Shown: piece after piece, positions 1 through 10,100 of the stretch
Position numbering within the stretch: position 1 is the stretch's first letter
Layout: every line of letters starts with the position of its first letter
Assembly: GCF_932526225.1 (NCBI RefSeq)
Contig: NC_064034.1
Span: 6,122,001 to 6,186,000, forward strand
Length of the DNA stretch: 64,000 bases
From: Nematostella vectensis
Lineage: Eukaryota > Cnidaria > Anthozoa > Actiniaria > Edwardsiidae
Direction: 5' to 3'
Translations under genes and position numbers: made by a program
Notes under the pieces: generated by a model
Databases searched by the model: none
Seen by the model: the letters and a program-made list of their open reading frames with translations, nothing else
What the model was told of the DNA's origin: nothing

Positions 1-69
1 GCGTGAAGCTAGCGTGACAAAACAGAGCAAAAAAAATCTGCTGGTCGCGCTAGCGTCACCCTAGCGCGA

Positions 70-336
70 TCAGAGCTTTTGCCTTCTATTGCAGCTAAGG
101 CACGTGAGTCTGACATTCCACTTGTTGTGACCCTGACTGTCGTCCAGCCGGTCGATACTGAAGCATTGGGGATGACTCTTGGTGTACCCCTGGAGCAGAA
201 GCTGAGTGCCACAGACCGTGCACTTCTTTTCCGCGTCAGCAATCATGCCGAGTACGTGGTCTACCGTCAGAACGTGGTGCGGCCCCGTGTACTTTGTGCG
301 ACCCTTTTGCCTGTCGTCTATAGCGTATCGCTCGAT
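70..336 (-). pseudogene. HNH endonuclease domain, downstream of an in-frame stop
   Basis: The frame is the same as that of the helicase fragment above it and follows its TGA (337-339) directly; the next stop is at 70-72. The peptide shows two zinc-binding pairs, CTVCG and CLSCN, with SIDRLDDSQGHNKWNV between them. This is the usual layout of HNH nucleases of the endonuclease VII-like type (Cys-x2-Cys, Asp-Arg, Gly-His, Asn, Cys-x2-Cys). The family cuts DNA; in a replicon it could act in mobility or in resolving intermediates, which is inference. There is no methionine just after the stop, so the segment was probably the C-terminal domain of the fused helicase protein and is now cut off by the stop. 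Confidence 0.65.
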
Positions 337-1290
337 TCACGCTATAATGAGCTCTTCACTGGGTGTAGCCTGCAGTCTTGTGGGAACCAAGGCACCTGGG
401 GTGTCATCGGGGCGGATCAAGCGGACTATCTGGTCGGCGAGCCGCACGCGGGAGATGCCGGTGTATACAGCATTCGTGATCCAGCCCTCTAAGCTGTGGT
501 CTATGATAAACAAGCGTCTTGGAGTCTGGATAGTCTTGCCCTGCACCCGGTGGACTGTCCCCAGGCCCGCGTATTTCCACTCGAGGGGAAGCCCGTTAAG
601 GACCGCGTCGAGAGGAACCTCGACTACCGTGCCTTTGTATGCGTCAACCTTCTCACCCCTTTTGCCTGGCACGGGCACCGGCCGCCCTTGCTTGCGATAA
701 CGATGCGCGACGCTGGGATCGGGGTCAAAGCGGATGGTTGCTGGCAATCGGGGGTAGTTTTTCCTGTGGTGCTCTACCAATCGCTGCTGAACAAGGGCCC
801 CAATCTTGTTGGTCGAGCACACCCACATATCGCTTGGGTGGGCCTGCTCGGTCGCCGCGTCGAACGCCACCCCATCCCACTCCTCTCGAAACACCTCAAG
901 CTGTTGGGAGTCTGGCTGACACCAAATCCGGCCCTTTATGTGGTGGAGCCTGGAGGAGGGCGCGGCAGAGCCGCAGTCGCATGTACTGTACGGCTTTCCG
1001 CAGTCTTCACACAGGCAGCAGTAGTCGGACTCGAACCAGCGGATGTTCCCTTGTGCCCACTCCTTAATCATATCGTGAGGCCCCTCTTTATCTCCCCAGG
1101 GCGGGACCTGCCCATAGTCGCCACAACACACTACCTGACACGGCCGCGTGGCGAGATACCCTAGGATGGCGCGTAGCACTTTAGTCTGTACCTTACAGCA
1201 CTCGTCAATGATGATTACTTCTGCGAGACGGTCGAGTTTGTGCCCCAGCTCGGAAGGTAGTGGTGGTAGGTTTGAGCGCGCCCCGCGCAT
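337..1290 (-). pseudogene. Superfamily 1 helicase, motor motifs II to VI
   Basis: About 317 residues. Visible motifs are IIIDECC (motif II, Walker B), VVCCGDYGQVPP (motif III), VHRVQGKTI (motif V region) and NAVYTGISRVR (motif VI), in the order expected of SF1 RecD/Pif1-like helicases that use ATP to unwind DNA. A Cys-rich insert (CCLCEDCGKPYSTCDC) between motifs III and IV may bind zinc. Walker A is not here: it lies in the preceding frame (1215-2309), overlapping this one by 76 bases, so one frame change splits the motor between motifs I and II. The ATG at 1290 is probably not a genuine start. A TGA at 337 separates this from the HNH domain. Confidence 0.75.
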
Positions 1291-2309
1291 GCGAGGCGCG
1301 GGTTGTCGCGATGGTCGTGGGCGAGGTCGTTCTCAGGGGTGAGCACCACAACGTTGCGGCCGCGGAACATGCTCACCGCCCACTCGGTCTTCCCCGATCC
1401 TCCCTGGCCGGCTAGATACATCCTTGCAGAGGTTGCGGCCACTAGATCGCACGGCAGACTCGGCGCAGTGCTTGGCTCCCTAGCCAAGCACCCCGACCTC
1501 TTCGGACCCCAAGCCGCTTCGGGTCGCCACTCGTACCCAGGCTTCTTGTGGCGCCACTCTCCATACCTCGGATTTCGCTCCACGAGCTTTACACCACTGG
1601 GCACCGCCTTTGCGTATATGGCATCTGTGCACACTCGGAGGACGTCTTCGCGAGGGATCCGCCTCAACATGCGTCGCAACGCTATGTTTGTGTACGCCAA
1701 GACGAAGGCCCTCATATGGTACCATTGTGAGCGCCGGACTCCGTCTTTGTATTGGATCAGATGAGCCCCGTCGGCATGCTCGAAGTTAAGTAAGTGGTCG
1801 GTGCCCGCAAGGAGGTTTGTCAGATACGCGGCTTCTTCACGGTCGCGGACTACGATCGAGGACTCGTCGCAATGGCGAGTGCACTTGCCTATGAAACGGA
1901 AAGCGAGATCTCGACCCTGCGAGTCTTCGCCGCCGGGGCGGCACGCGATGGAGTGGGGGAACTTGATGGAGTCCTTTTTTCCGACGCTATACAACACCTC
2001 CCTTGCCGCGGCCATGACGAGGTTACCCGAGTCTAACAGGTCCTTGAGCTCTGGCGTTGTGATCCAGCCCTCGTTTTGTTCCAAGTGCTGCCCTACCCTC
2101 CCGGAAGTGTAGGGGTGGCAGGCCTCAGAGAACCCCCACTCGGTCAGCTGAATGGCCCCGGTCAGTTGAAAAACCTCGCTCAATGGCCGCCCCACAACAT
2201 CCGCGATACGATACACGTTCGTAGGGAAGCCGTATTTCCGTACCAAATCAATGGCGTCCAAGGCGCCGCCGGAGAGACTGTCCTCGCATCCTAGGTACGC
2301 CACACGCAT
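1215..2309 (-). pseudogene. Family-B DNA-polymerase-like palm region plus helicase Walker A
   Basis: About 364 residues. The middle part (roughly residues 150-245) has RFIGKC, then YHMRAFVLAY, then DVLRVCTDAIY. That spacing resembles the end of the palm of protein-primed family-B polymerases, where a conserved Lys block is followed by a helix and then the Asp-bearing motif C. The match is by eye, and only one Asp is seen in motif C. Residues near 300 have AGQGGSGKTEW, a clear Walker A P-loop belonging to the helicase that continues in another frame. Polymerase and helicase were therefore one chain. The frame ends soon after the P-loop. It differs from the upstream frame (2336-4213), with a stop and a 26-base gap between. 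Confidence 0.55.
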
Positions 2310-2335
2310 GTCGATGTGCGCATGAGGCTGCGCCC

Positions 2336-4213
2336 CTAAGTTTTCCTTGCTATTCCACGCTTTGGACTCAACCTACGCCGCTCGCCAGACGTCCCTGTAT
2401 TTAAGAGGCGTTGGCCGATGTTCTCACTTTGGGTCCACTTCTTGAAGCGATACCCTCTTGCACCGCGCATCGAGTGCGTAGCTTCTGTGTACTCTTGGTA
2501 GGCTGGGTGGTCATCAGGGAGCCATTGAGGATCATATCCAGTCTCGTCTGTAAACGCCCTGTCGATAGCCGCCCCGTCCTGTCCCGATCGGTACAGTTTG
2601 CATTCGTGCGTGACTATAACACGCCCACACAGCCAGATCCTCGTGCTTCTGGGGATCGCCCTGTTTATAAAGCGAATGAGCACCTCTCGCACTTTTGCCT
2701 CGCGCGTTTTTGCGGCGGCACTGGTAGCGCGAGGCGCTGCCTCCCCCTGACATAACGAACGAAGCTCCCCCTCAGCCTCGAAGTCTAGGCCGTGGACGCT
2801 CGCGATCGCAGGTGGTTCAGTCGGAAGCTCCGCCCAGGCGTGGTTATTGTGGCAAGGGATGGTGATCCTCGTCTTAGTCTTGTACTTCCCCGAGTCCCAC
2901 AGGACGTTACCCAGGGCGTCCACGGCTACTAGCTTTACCTCGAGCTTCTTTTCCATGTGAAAGAGGTCTTCTTTGGTGCATCCCGTAGTGGCCACCTTCT
3001 TGTCAAATCGCTCGAGGATCTTGCCTCGTGTCTGGGTTAGACCAAGGGAGCGCGAGGTGCCGCGATTCCTCAAGAAGTCGGCAACATAGCTCACAACACA
3101 GTTAGCGAAGGCGTCACTCCCCTCTCGCTCAAACATTGGCCCAGGCTCACCTTTATGCTCAGGTAGAGGGCGAAGCTCGTATCTCACGTAGACGAGGGAC
3201 TCTCGTCCTTTCTCCCAAATACCCGCATCGATGCCTTCCAATGCACCGACTGCGATTTGGCCCCCTCTTTTGACTAACGACCCACCGATCTTGTGCTCCG
3301 AGCGTACTTCCTCCTCTGTGATTGGCGCCAATGGCTCTGCGGGGGCCTTACCAGCGACCGTAAAGAGTCTGTAACGCCGGTCGGGGTCTACCATCTCGAG
3401 CACCAGCGGAAGCACTGCGTTCGCCCACAGAGACTCTCGCTCGTGCGAGACCCACCACACCGAGCCGTCGTCATTAATATCAGGCCCCCGCATAACCGGC
3501 TTTAGAGCAATGACACCTGTTCCACCAAGATCTCGTATCTCCTGGTAAACACCGGCGCTTATGTCTTGGCCCCGAAGAGTGGCATCCACGCTTGGGGACC
3601 GAAGATGGGCGCCGCCGACGAAGTGAGAATAGTACTCCTCGGGGTCTAAGCTCTCTGGGCCCTCTTGCCGCCGTCCCGACAGCAGAGGGTCGACTTCCTC
3701 TGTCCACACTTTCACCGGTACGAGCGGCTTAAGCAGCTTGTGTTTGACATCGTCGGGGATGTCCTCGTCCAAGATGTTCTGGACCAGCCCTACCAGTACG
3801 GCGGGCGCCTCTTTGTCAGGCATGCTATCGAGAATCTCCTGGTAAACACCGGCGCTTATGTCTCGGCCCCGAAGAGTGGCATCCACGCTTGGGAACCGAA
3901 GATGGGCGCCCCCGACGAAGAGAGAATAGTACTCCTCGGGGCCTAAGCTCTCTGGGCCCTCTTGCCGCCGTCCCGGCAGCAAAGGGTCGACTTCCTCTGT
4001 CCACACCTTCGCCGGTACGAGCGGCTTAAGCAGCCTGTGTTTGACATCGTCGGGGATGTCCTCGTCCAGGATTTTCTGGACCAGCCCTGCCAGTACGGCG
4101 GGCGCCTCTTTGTCACGCATGCTACCGAGAACCTCCTCTATGTAAGCGTCCATGTTTCGGCACACCTTGTGCCACCCAGTCTCTAACTGAGCGTTTGGGT
4201 ATGCCCTGTGCAA
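2336..4213 (-). pseudogene. N-terminal region of the replicon protein, with 99-residue tandem duplication
   Basis: A single open frame of up to 625 codons. The first ATG is at 4153; the 4213 start is a TTG, and the frame is open up to about 4245. Residues in the first third form two copies of a 99-residue unit (VLDE/ILDEDIPDDVKH, KVWTEEVDPLL, GPEEYY/DPEEYY, GVYQEI). The central part has a motif CHNNHAW after a beta-rich stretch. The C-terminal part is basic. I do not recognise the family. It lies directly upstream of the polymerase-like frame and is probably its N-terminal half, where an exonuclease or terminal-protein function would be expected, but no exonuclease motif is visible. Confidence 0.5.
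3541..4134. repeat. 297-bp in-frame tandem duplication
   Basis: Two near-identical 297-bp copies (about 3541-3837 and 3838-4134) encode the duplicated 99 residues. They differ at scattered positions. The length is a multiple of three and both copies stay open. Confidence 0.85.
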
Positions 4214-4962
4214 CCCAGTCTCTAATTGACCGTACTGCGGGCTGCGATGTCAGACAGGACGAGTGCGAACCATCGCCGAGCGCGCCTCCCGATGCCACGC
4301 ATCCTCTGCCCTTCACGATTCGCTCCGCAGGCACACACACTGAGTCCCTATGCCGCAGACCCTGCACGGCACGGGGAGGGGGCTGCCCTTACGGAGCCTT
4401 TAGAGGTACACCTTGCAGTAGGTGTCCATGCACCTCCGGCCGCACGTGTTTGCGTGGCCGACCTTTAGCCACCCGCAATAATCTTTTCCGCACTTCATCC
4501 TTCGAACGCTCGGTATACCACAGGACAGACGGATGTCTAATTGCAAGTCCTTAAGGGTTCGAACTGCATCATTGGAAAAATATAGCCGTGATACCTCATA
4601 ACAGCGTTATGAATTAGGGTGCGAGTCACAAAGTCCTTAAAAACGTATGTCATGAAGTACCAAGCTCAATTATCTAAGATGGCGGCTCGACTCGAACATG
4701 GAATTAGACCTAAAGTTCTTGGATGGAAACTTTCAGTAACAACCGAGGGGAGAGAAGAGGACGCCTTCGTAGATGAAGTTTTAAAGAGTTTGACCGCCTC
4801 TATTAAATTGTATTTCGGAAACAGGAGGCTTCTGTGGCAGCCATAAAATCGTAGACCTCGCCGGCGATCGAGCATTCGATAAAAAGAACACACGCTCCGT
4901 AGGTTTTGCGTAGATTTATCCATGCGCTTTTTCGCCCCGACCTTATGTACGCGGAACGGCCC

Positions 4963-5096
4963 GGCCTACATTAGCAATTGCCAAAAGCTTATTTACGTGA
5001 AATCGATTTGGCCTACATTAGCAATTGCCAAAAGCTTCTGTACGTGAAATCGATTTGGCCTACATTAGCAATTGCCAAAAGCTTGTGTACGTGAAG
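4963..5096. repeat. 47-bp tandem repeat, three copies
   Basis: Units start at 4963, 5010 and 5057, each beginning GGCCTACATTAGCAATTGCC and containing AAAAGCTT. The copies differ by only a few bases. Confidence 0.9.
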
Positions 5097-5114
5097 CATT
5101 ATCTGCCTGATATA

Positions 5115-5216
5115 TAGAGACGGGGCTGGGGGCTCGGAGGGGGGATTCGCGCCTCCCAGGCCTAAAACGGGGAGACGGGGCTGGGAGGCCCGGAGGGGCG
5201 ATCCGCGCCTCCCACT
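5115..5216. repeat. GC-rich duplicated block
   Basis: Two imperfect copies of a unit starting GAGACGGGGCTGGG and ending CGCGCCTCCCA, separated by a short spacer. There is no coding signal. Confidence 0.7.
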
Positions 5217-5564
5217 AGTTTCTCTGAAACCCCCTGGTCCCCACCTTTAATCATGAGAAAAAAAGGCAAATGTAGATTATATACGAACAAAGAAAACAGA
5301 GATTCGAACAGGCAAGCAGATAGAATAATCACAGTTTACTTTCACACACGATATATGGAAGGGAATTTTTTGTTCTTTGTTTTATTGGTGTTTTAGAATT
5401 ATCATTAGAAAAAAATGGGCATCAACGTTATGGTGCAACGCAAATGTAATGAAATCACAGCAACCTTTGCAAAAGAATATACAACAAAGTATGTCTCATT
5501 GATCAGTACTTCATTCTCAGGACAAAATAAACATAATCTTTGAATTGCTTTAAACCACACGTAC

Positions 5565-5830
5565 CTTAAACATCAGCCATCGTGTCCCATCAGTAGTATA
5601 GTGAAGGTTATAAGTCTTGACCCACTTGTTCTCCCCAGGGGACCCCTGTGTGGCTACTCCTGAGACTGTCCTCACCCCTCCCAGGTCAATCTCAAGATAC
5701 TCAGAGACGACCGATGCACCACACCAAGATGAGTTGCCGTATAGACGTCCAGCGGATGCGTTACCCGATGACGCCGAAATTGCTGAGCCCGCGATGACGT
5801 CATCCGTTAGACCCAGCGACGACTTGCACA
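5565..5830 (-). CDS. Discoidin domain 2, first exon
   Basis: 266 nt, from acceptor TTCCCAG to AAG|GTACGT. It encodes CKSSLGLTDDVIAGSAISAS, then YLEIDLGGVRTVSGVATQG and NKWVKTYNLHYTTDG. Phase 0 at the end calls for a second half-domain exon starting with a VFxGN-like strand, which is not in the window. Confidence 0.85.
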
Positions 5831-5944
5831 CTGGGAATAACGTTGATAAGGGATTCTCATAAACTGACTAATTTTTGTTTGCCTTTCAATAGACATTTAG
5901 GCTCTATTATTCAACATTGCACACAAAAAAGATGGAACGCATTA

Positions 5945-6412
5945 AAGCGTGAAGTGAAGCGGAGCCCCATACCTAAGAAAAAGTGGTATATAAGAAAAAT
6001 ATGGTAACAAATATTGGTAACCCATCGACTCGAGTTTTGGTGACGCGATGTCCGTCCGTCCGTCCCCAAAAAGTATCGTATGACCAAAACTTGGCAAGTG
6101 TCATGTATGTGTCAAGGGAGGTGCAAAACTGTGGTCACGTGGTTTGTGACGTCATCGATGACGTCACTAAAAGAAAAATACGTTGACGTCATCAAAATAA
6201 AAAAAATATATATTTCACGAAGGAAACATCGTATGGCAACCAAACTTGGTAGGTGTGAAGGGGGATGCAACAATATAATCACATATAATCAATTGTGTGA
6301 CGTCATTGAGAACAGAGAAAATAATAATAATTAAAATTTCTTAAATTATTAAGTGGAAATGAAGCAAAGATTTGGTCGTTTCGAGCTCCGCTTTTAGGCA
6401 ATGCCTAGATCT
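5945..6412. mobile_element. CRE-palindrome repeat element, copy 1
   Basis: Short inverted ends (AAGCGGAGCCCC on the left, GAGCTCCGCTT on the right) enclose AT-rich sequence with the palindrome TGACGTCATCGATGACGTCA-like core and the phrase CATCGACTCGAGTTTTGGTGACGCG near one end. The same family occurs reversed at 32270-33260 and in part at 44470-44900. It looks like a non-autonomous DNA element; no transposase is present. Confidence 0.7.
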
Positions 6413-6460
6413 ATATATTATATATAAGACTCACAAGATATTACATAGGCTGCAACATAC

Positions 6461-6605
6461 CGTCGGGTTTTGTGCCGTACACCTCCACGCGCATCGTCGG
6501 ATCTCTTTGACTAGTAAGAGGTACAAACCGGATGAACCGCGCCATGGTGGGGACCGCGAGGGTGTTCTTGACGACTGTCGTTCCGTCCGTGTTACCATTG
6601 AATAC
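6461..6605 (-). CDS. Discoidin domain 1, second exon
   Basis: 145 nt between CAG|GTATTC and G|GTATGT. It encodes VFNGNTDGTTVVKN, then ARFIRFVP, then MRVEVYG. The sequence N(T)D...V...ARFIR...MRVEVYG is the closing half of an F5/8 type C domain. The usual final Cys after VEVYG is replaced by Thr. Confidence 0.85.
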
Positions 6606-6810
6606 CTGGCGATACATACGTGTAGTATTATTGGTACAAATTAGACATTTCTTAGGGAACTAACAATGCATTTATCATCCCTCTGTTAGTAGAACCCCAA
6701 TATAATGTCGATTTCCCATTGAAATATTAGGTGATATCTGAATTCAACATTAATTAGCATTCAATCCTCAAATGGTATCCAGAGAGCTTTTATATAATAC
6801 CTCCCCCTAC

Positions 6811-7130
6811 CTTGTCGGTCCCAGTCTCCCGGTATGTGGACCATGCTTGATTATCCATGGAAAACTGAACTTTGTATGACGTCACCCACTCTGTCCCATA
6901 TGAGGCGCCCTGTGTTGCTACAGCGCACACCACGAACACGGCGTTGAGGTCGATTTGAAGATAACCCTTAGGATCACTGCTTTTACGGCACCATCCAGGC
7001 GAACCGTTAAGTCGAGCATAATAGGGATGGTATCTGCTGTCGTATATTGTCGAAGCTGAAAATCTGTTGTCTGGTAACACTCGACTATTGCTAATGCCAA
7101 CCGCTTGACCGGGGCAACCTTCCGTATAAA
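6811..7130 (-). CDS. Discoidin domain 1, first exon
   Basis: 320 nt after acceptor TATTAG, ending at AAG|GTAGGG. It encodes GCPGQAVGISNSRVLPDNRF, then WCRK, then YLQIDLNAVFVVCAVATQG, then WVTSYKVQFS. These are the N-terminal Cys, the LQIDL strand, the ATQG turn and the YxxxxS strand of F5/8 type C domains. Confidence 0.85.
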
Positions 7131-10100
7131 CTAATAAAAAAACATAGATTAAACGGGAAAATCATTTTAGCAAGCAGGAATGGTATCGGTTGTCCATTAG
7201 AGTTCGCCTAATGGACACGGGTTGCGAGTAAATGGTGCGGATGCGGGTAAAAAAAGGGCGGGTAAAAAGGGGCGGGTGCAGGTGAATGGCGCGAATATTA
7301 GTCACCACAATGGTTAATTCAGAGAATTTTAACCCTGATTACCAAATAAGACACTGGTTTTACATCCTGCAAGGAGCTTGGTATCATTTAGGAAATAAAG
7401 AAATACAATTTTTTATCGTCTGATTTTGTTAGCAGTGTTGTTTTATATTGGCCGTTTTCATATGCTTCACTGAGCTCAGTTTTTCGAACGGAAGTAATAA
7501 ACCGGAATTCAAAAGAATGACAGTTTGTTGGCGAACTTGTCGAGCGCAATTATTGTTTTTGTCATGCTGGATCGACAAGTCTACGGTCATTAGTGACATG
7601 CGAACGAAATATCAGAATGTTTTGATATTTTAGTCACGAATGCAAAACAAAACAAAAAAAAAAAAAAAATTAAGACACTTGGTTTATACCACAGAAAATA
7701 CTTATGCTTTATAAGAATGTAAAAATCGACATTCAAAAGAGAAGTGGTGCAAGAAATAGCGGAAAGCTGGGTCCAACAGACAATAATTAGGCGGTAAGCC
7801 TCTAGCATCTAGGGTTTCCTTCTATGAAGATAGATGATAAGTACATTATAAGGAGTGTCTTATTTATACTGGAAACATTTTCGTTTCTCTTATTTGAGTT
7901 AATTTTTTTTTAAATTGCCAGAGAAAAAAACATTGTGTGGCTTATTGTAACAAACAGTAAAAAAAACGCCCGCTTGTAAGAACCTAGTGATTATAACCTA
8001 TAGGCAGAAATTTTGGATTTTAATAACCCAAAATATAAGAAACTACTAAGCCTAGAAAAATGAAACAAATTATGGGGCTTTAAGATATAAATTTGATCAA
8101 CCTTTTGCCGTAGCTAGCGAGAGCCACGGTGTGTAGCAACTTCCTCTCCTCTCCCCACCCTACAAAACACGTATCTTGGTAATTAGATTGAATTTTATAT
8201 AAATTTAATTTAATTTAAATAGAACATTAAACATTTATGATCTGCCCCACCAATCCCTCCAAGAAATACAAGGAATGACTGTGGACACTGTGCCCCTCCC
8301 TACCCCTACAAGGCAACGTTTTCTTGCCGTGTCCATCCAGCCTCTTGCCCTTCATACATAAACGCTATAGCAAAATTAATGAGAGGATTGAAACCAAAAC
8401 CACGTGTGCTGGGCTTATTTTCAGACAGACGCATAATCTCAAAATAGAACAATCTTTTATAAATTATAATCAAAAATTACCTTGTTTACAGAGCCTCATG
8501 CATACTATAGCTATAATAAATGAGGTGAGAGAATAAAGATATAACCCACTTATAATACGAATTCAGTGAATTCAACGAGGTGATTGCGACATGCCTTAAG
8601 TCTCAATGTTTATACGTTTTGCTTATATTCGTGTATCCCAAAATCCTTTGAGCGATGTATGGTTATTAGTGCGCTGGGCTAAACTCTAAATTTTTCCACG
8701 CACGAGAGATTCTTTTCTTTTTGATTTAAAAATACTTGCGTTGGGGATTCAACGACTTGGACACTGATTTGTTCAGAGCAATTGCACAAAACTGTCACAT
8801 TTAAAAAGTGAAACCTTGTTATAAATTCCTTTGAGTCTCCTAAGCGTGATGGAATGAGGAAACTACGTCTTTATTGATTTCCTAAAATCTAAAGACGACT
8901 GAATCCTCGTGACAGCCAGTGCTATGCTGTATGACCGTTCATTTCGTCTTATCACTGCTTATCCGTTTAGAAATTATGTATACTTCCGGTAAATCTCATA
9001 CGATTGTTATTTTGCTTTGCTCGGCTTCAAAAAAGAGTATTACTTAGGATTGTCTATTTACTACTCTGAGGATGCGATGATCAAATTCCATCCCAGAAAA
9101 GAAGATATAGAACTCGCATTTCGCACCCACCAATCTCAGCCCGGCAAGCATGACCCTAAAGCGAGCACAGAGCGTCAAGCAGGGTATACTGGTAATGAAG
9201 GGTATACTGGTAATGACGTATCATCATAGTAAAACCGTGTGAGCAAGGGTTAAAAGAGCTTTCTGCTCTGTGTTGCTCTCCGGGCGGTCAAGTGTTTTTT
9301 TTTTTTTTTTTCAAGTGTAACGGTGTAAGTGGTCTCTAACTTGTTTAGACTACTACCTTAGGTTTTGAACACTAGAGGGTTTGTGCATTAGGAGTGCTGT
9401 GGTGCCCCACCTGTGGTAAACTGCAGGAACAGGACAGCGAAGGCCACCCGGGAACAAAATCTGTCTCTCGCCTCCATTACTAGACTCTTCTGTAGACTCA
9501 TGCTGTGCGTAGTTAGATGTAGCTCGTTGTCACGCAATACTCATAGTCACGAAACGAAACAGAAATGCTGGACTACTTTGAGATTTTGTCTGAAACTAAT
9601 ATCAGTCTAAACCCGTGCTATCAGTTATAGTCGGCGGACTGAAAGTGACCTACTCATAAAACGCAAAAAGGCTAGTAGAATAGGAAACAAAGACAAAGAC
9701 TTGAACGCATAAAAGGGGACCTTTAATTATTATATATATTGAAGGATTTACCAACCGCCTTACACATTACACGGCGAAGGTAACAATAAAGTGATAAAAT
9801 ACAGTTTGTGGGTGGCAACAAGGAAAAGCCATCCCTCTGGTGCAAATAGCACAAGCATAAAAAAAAGCACATTCGAGCGTCCCTCATTTCTTAGTCGAAA
9901 CTTTGTCCACTGCTGAGTTGCCAGGACTGATTGTCTTTTTCCTTTTGATTTGATGTTTGCGAAGTCCATCCATCGCTTCCGGGTAAAAAGAGAGTGACAT
10001 CCCTGTTACAGTTAAAGATTCATTTTCATAATAACCGAAAAGAATGAACCGGCTTGGAAACGGCAATTAACTTTCGTTTATACTTTAAAAATTTTAAAGG

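Larger units (their letters stand above)
1..4250 (-). mobile_element. Decayed virus- or plasmid-like replicon (PolB-like, SF1 helicase, HNH)
   Basis: A block clearly richer in G+C than the rest of the window, with long intronless minus-strand frames. In 5'-3' order it holds an N-terminal region of unknown function (2336-4213), a polymerase-like region running into a Walker A motif (1215-2309), the rest of a superfamily 1 helicase (337-1290) and an HNH nuclease (70-336). The frames change near 2310-2335 and near 1215-1290, and a TGA separates helicase from HNH, so the copy looks inactive. The order suggests one very long polyprotein-like gene of a selfish replicon; this is inference. It could be an endogenous virus, a protein-primed linear plasmid relative or a large DNA transposon. 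No terminal repeats are seen, and the left end lies outside the window. Confidence 0.6.
4561..5564. other. Gene-free stretch between replicon and discoidin gene
   Basis: It holds a three-copy 47-bp repeat and a GC-rich duplicated block (listed separately). Otherwise it is AT-rich sequence in which I see no exon. The missing second half-exon of the last discoidin domain was looked for here and not found. Confidence 0.6.
5565..7130 (-). other. Partial gene: discoidin (F5/8 type C) domain protein
   Basis: Three minus-strand exons (7130-6811, 6605-6461, 5830-5565) have matching phases (2-nt start, phase 0, phase 1, phase 0). They encode one complete F5/8 type C domain and the first part of a second. 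Such domains bind carbohydrate or membrane surfaces and usually sit in secreted or receptor proteins. The first exon starts after a phase 1 junction, so a signal-peptide exon is expected upstream (7131-12221), but none was identified. The exon closing the second domain is not found down to 4561. A CRE-palindrome repeat element lies in the second intron. Confidence 0.8.

Noticed and set aside
79-1164. Plus-strand frames of 137-222 codons
   Set aside because: They lie opposite the helicase and HNH frames and show no motif; GC-rich DNA leaves open frames on the other strand.
4195-4554. 119-codon plus-strand frame with several cysteines
   Set aside because: Cys spacing fits no zinc-finger pattern and it overlaps the replicon region in GC-rich DNA.
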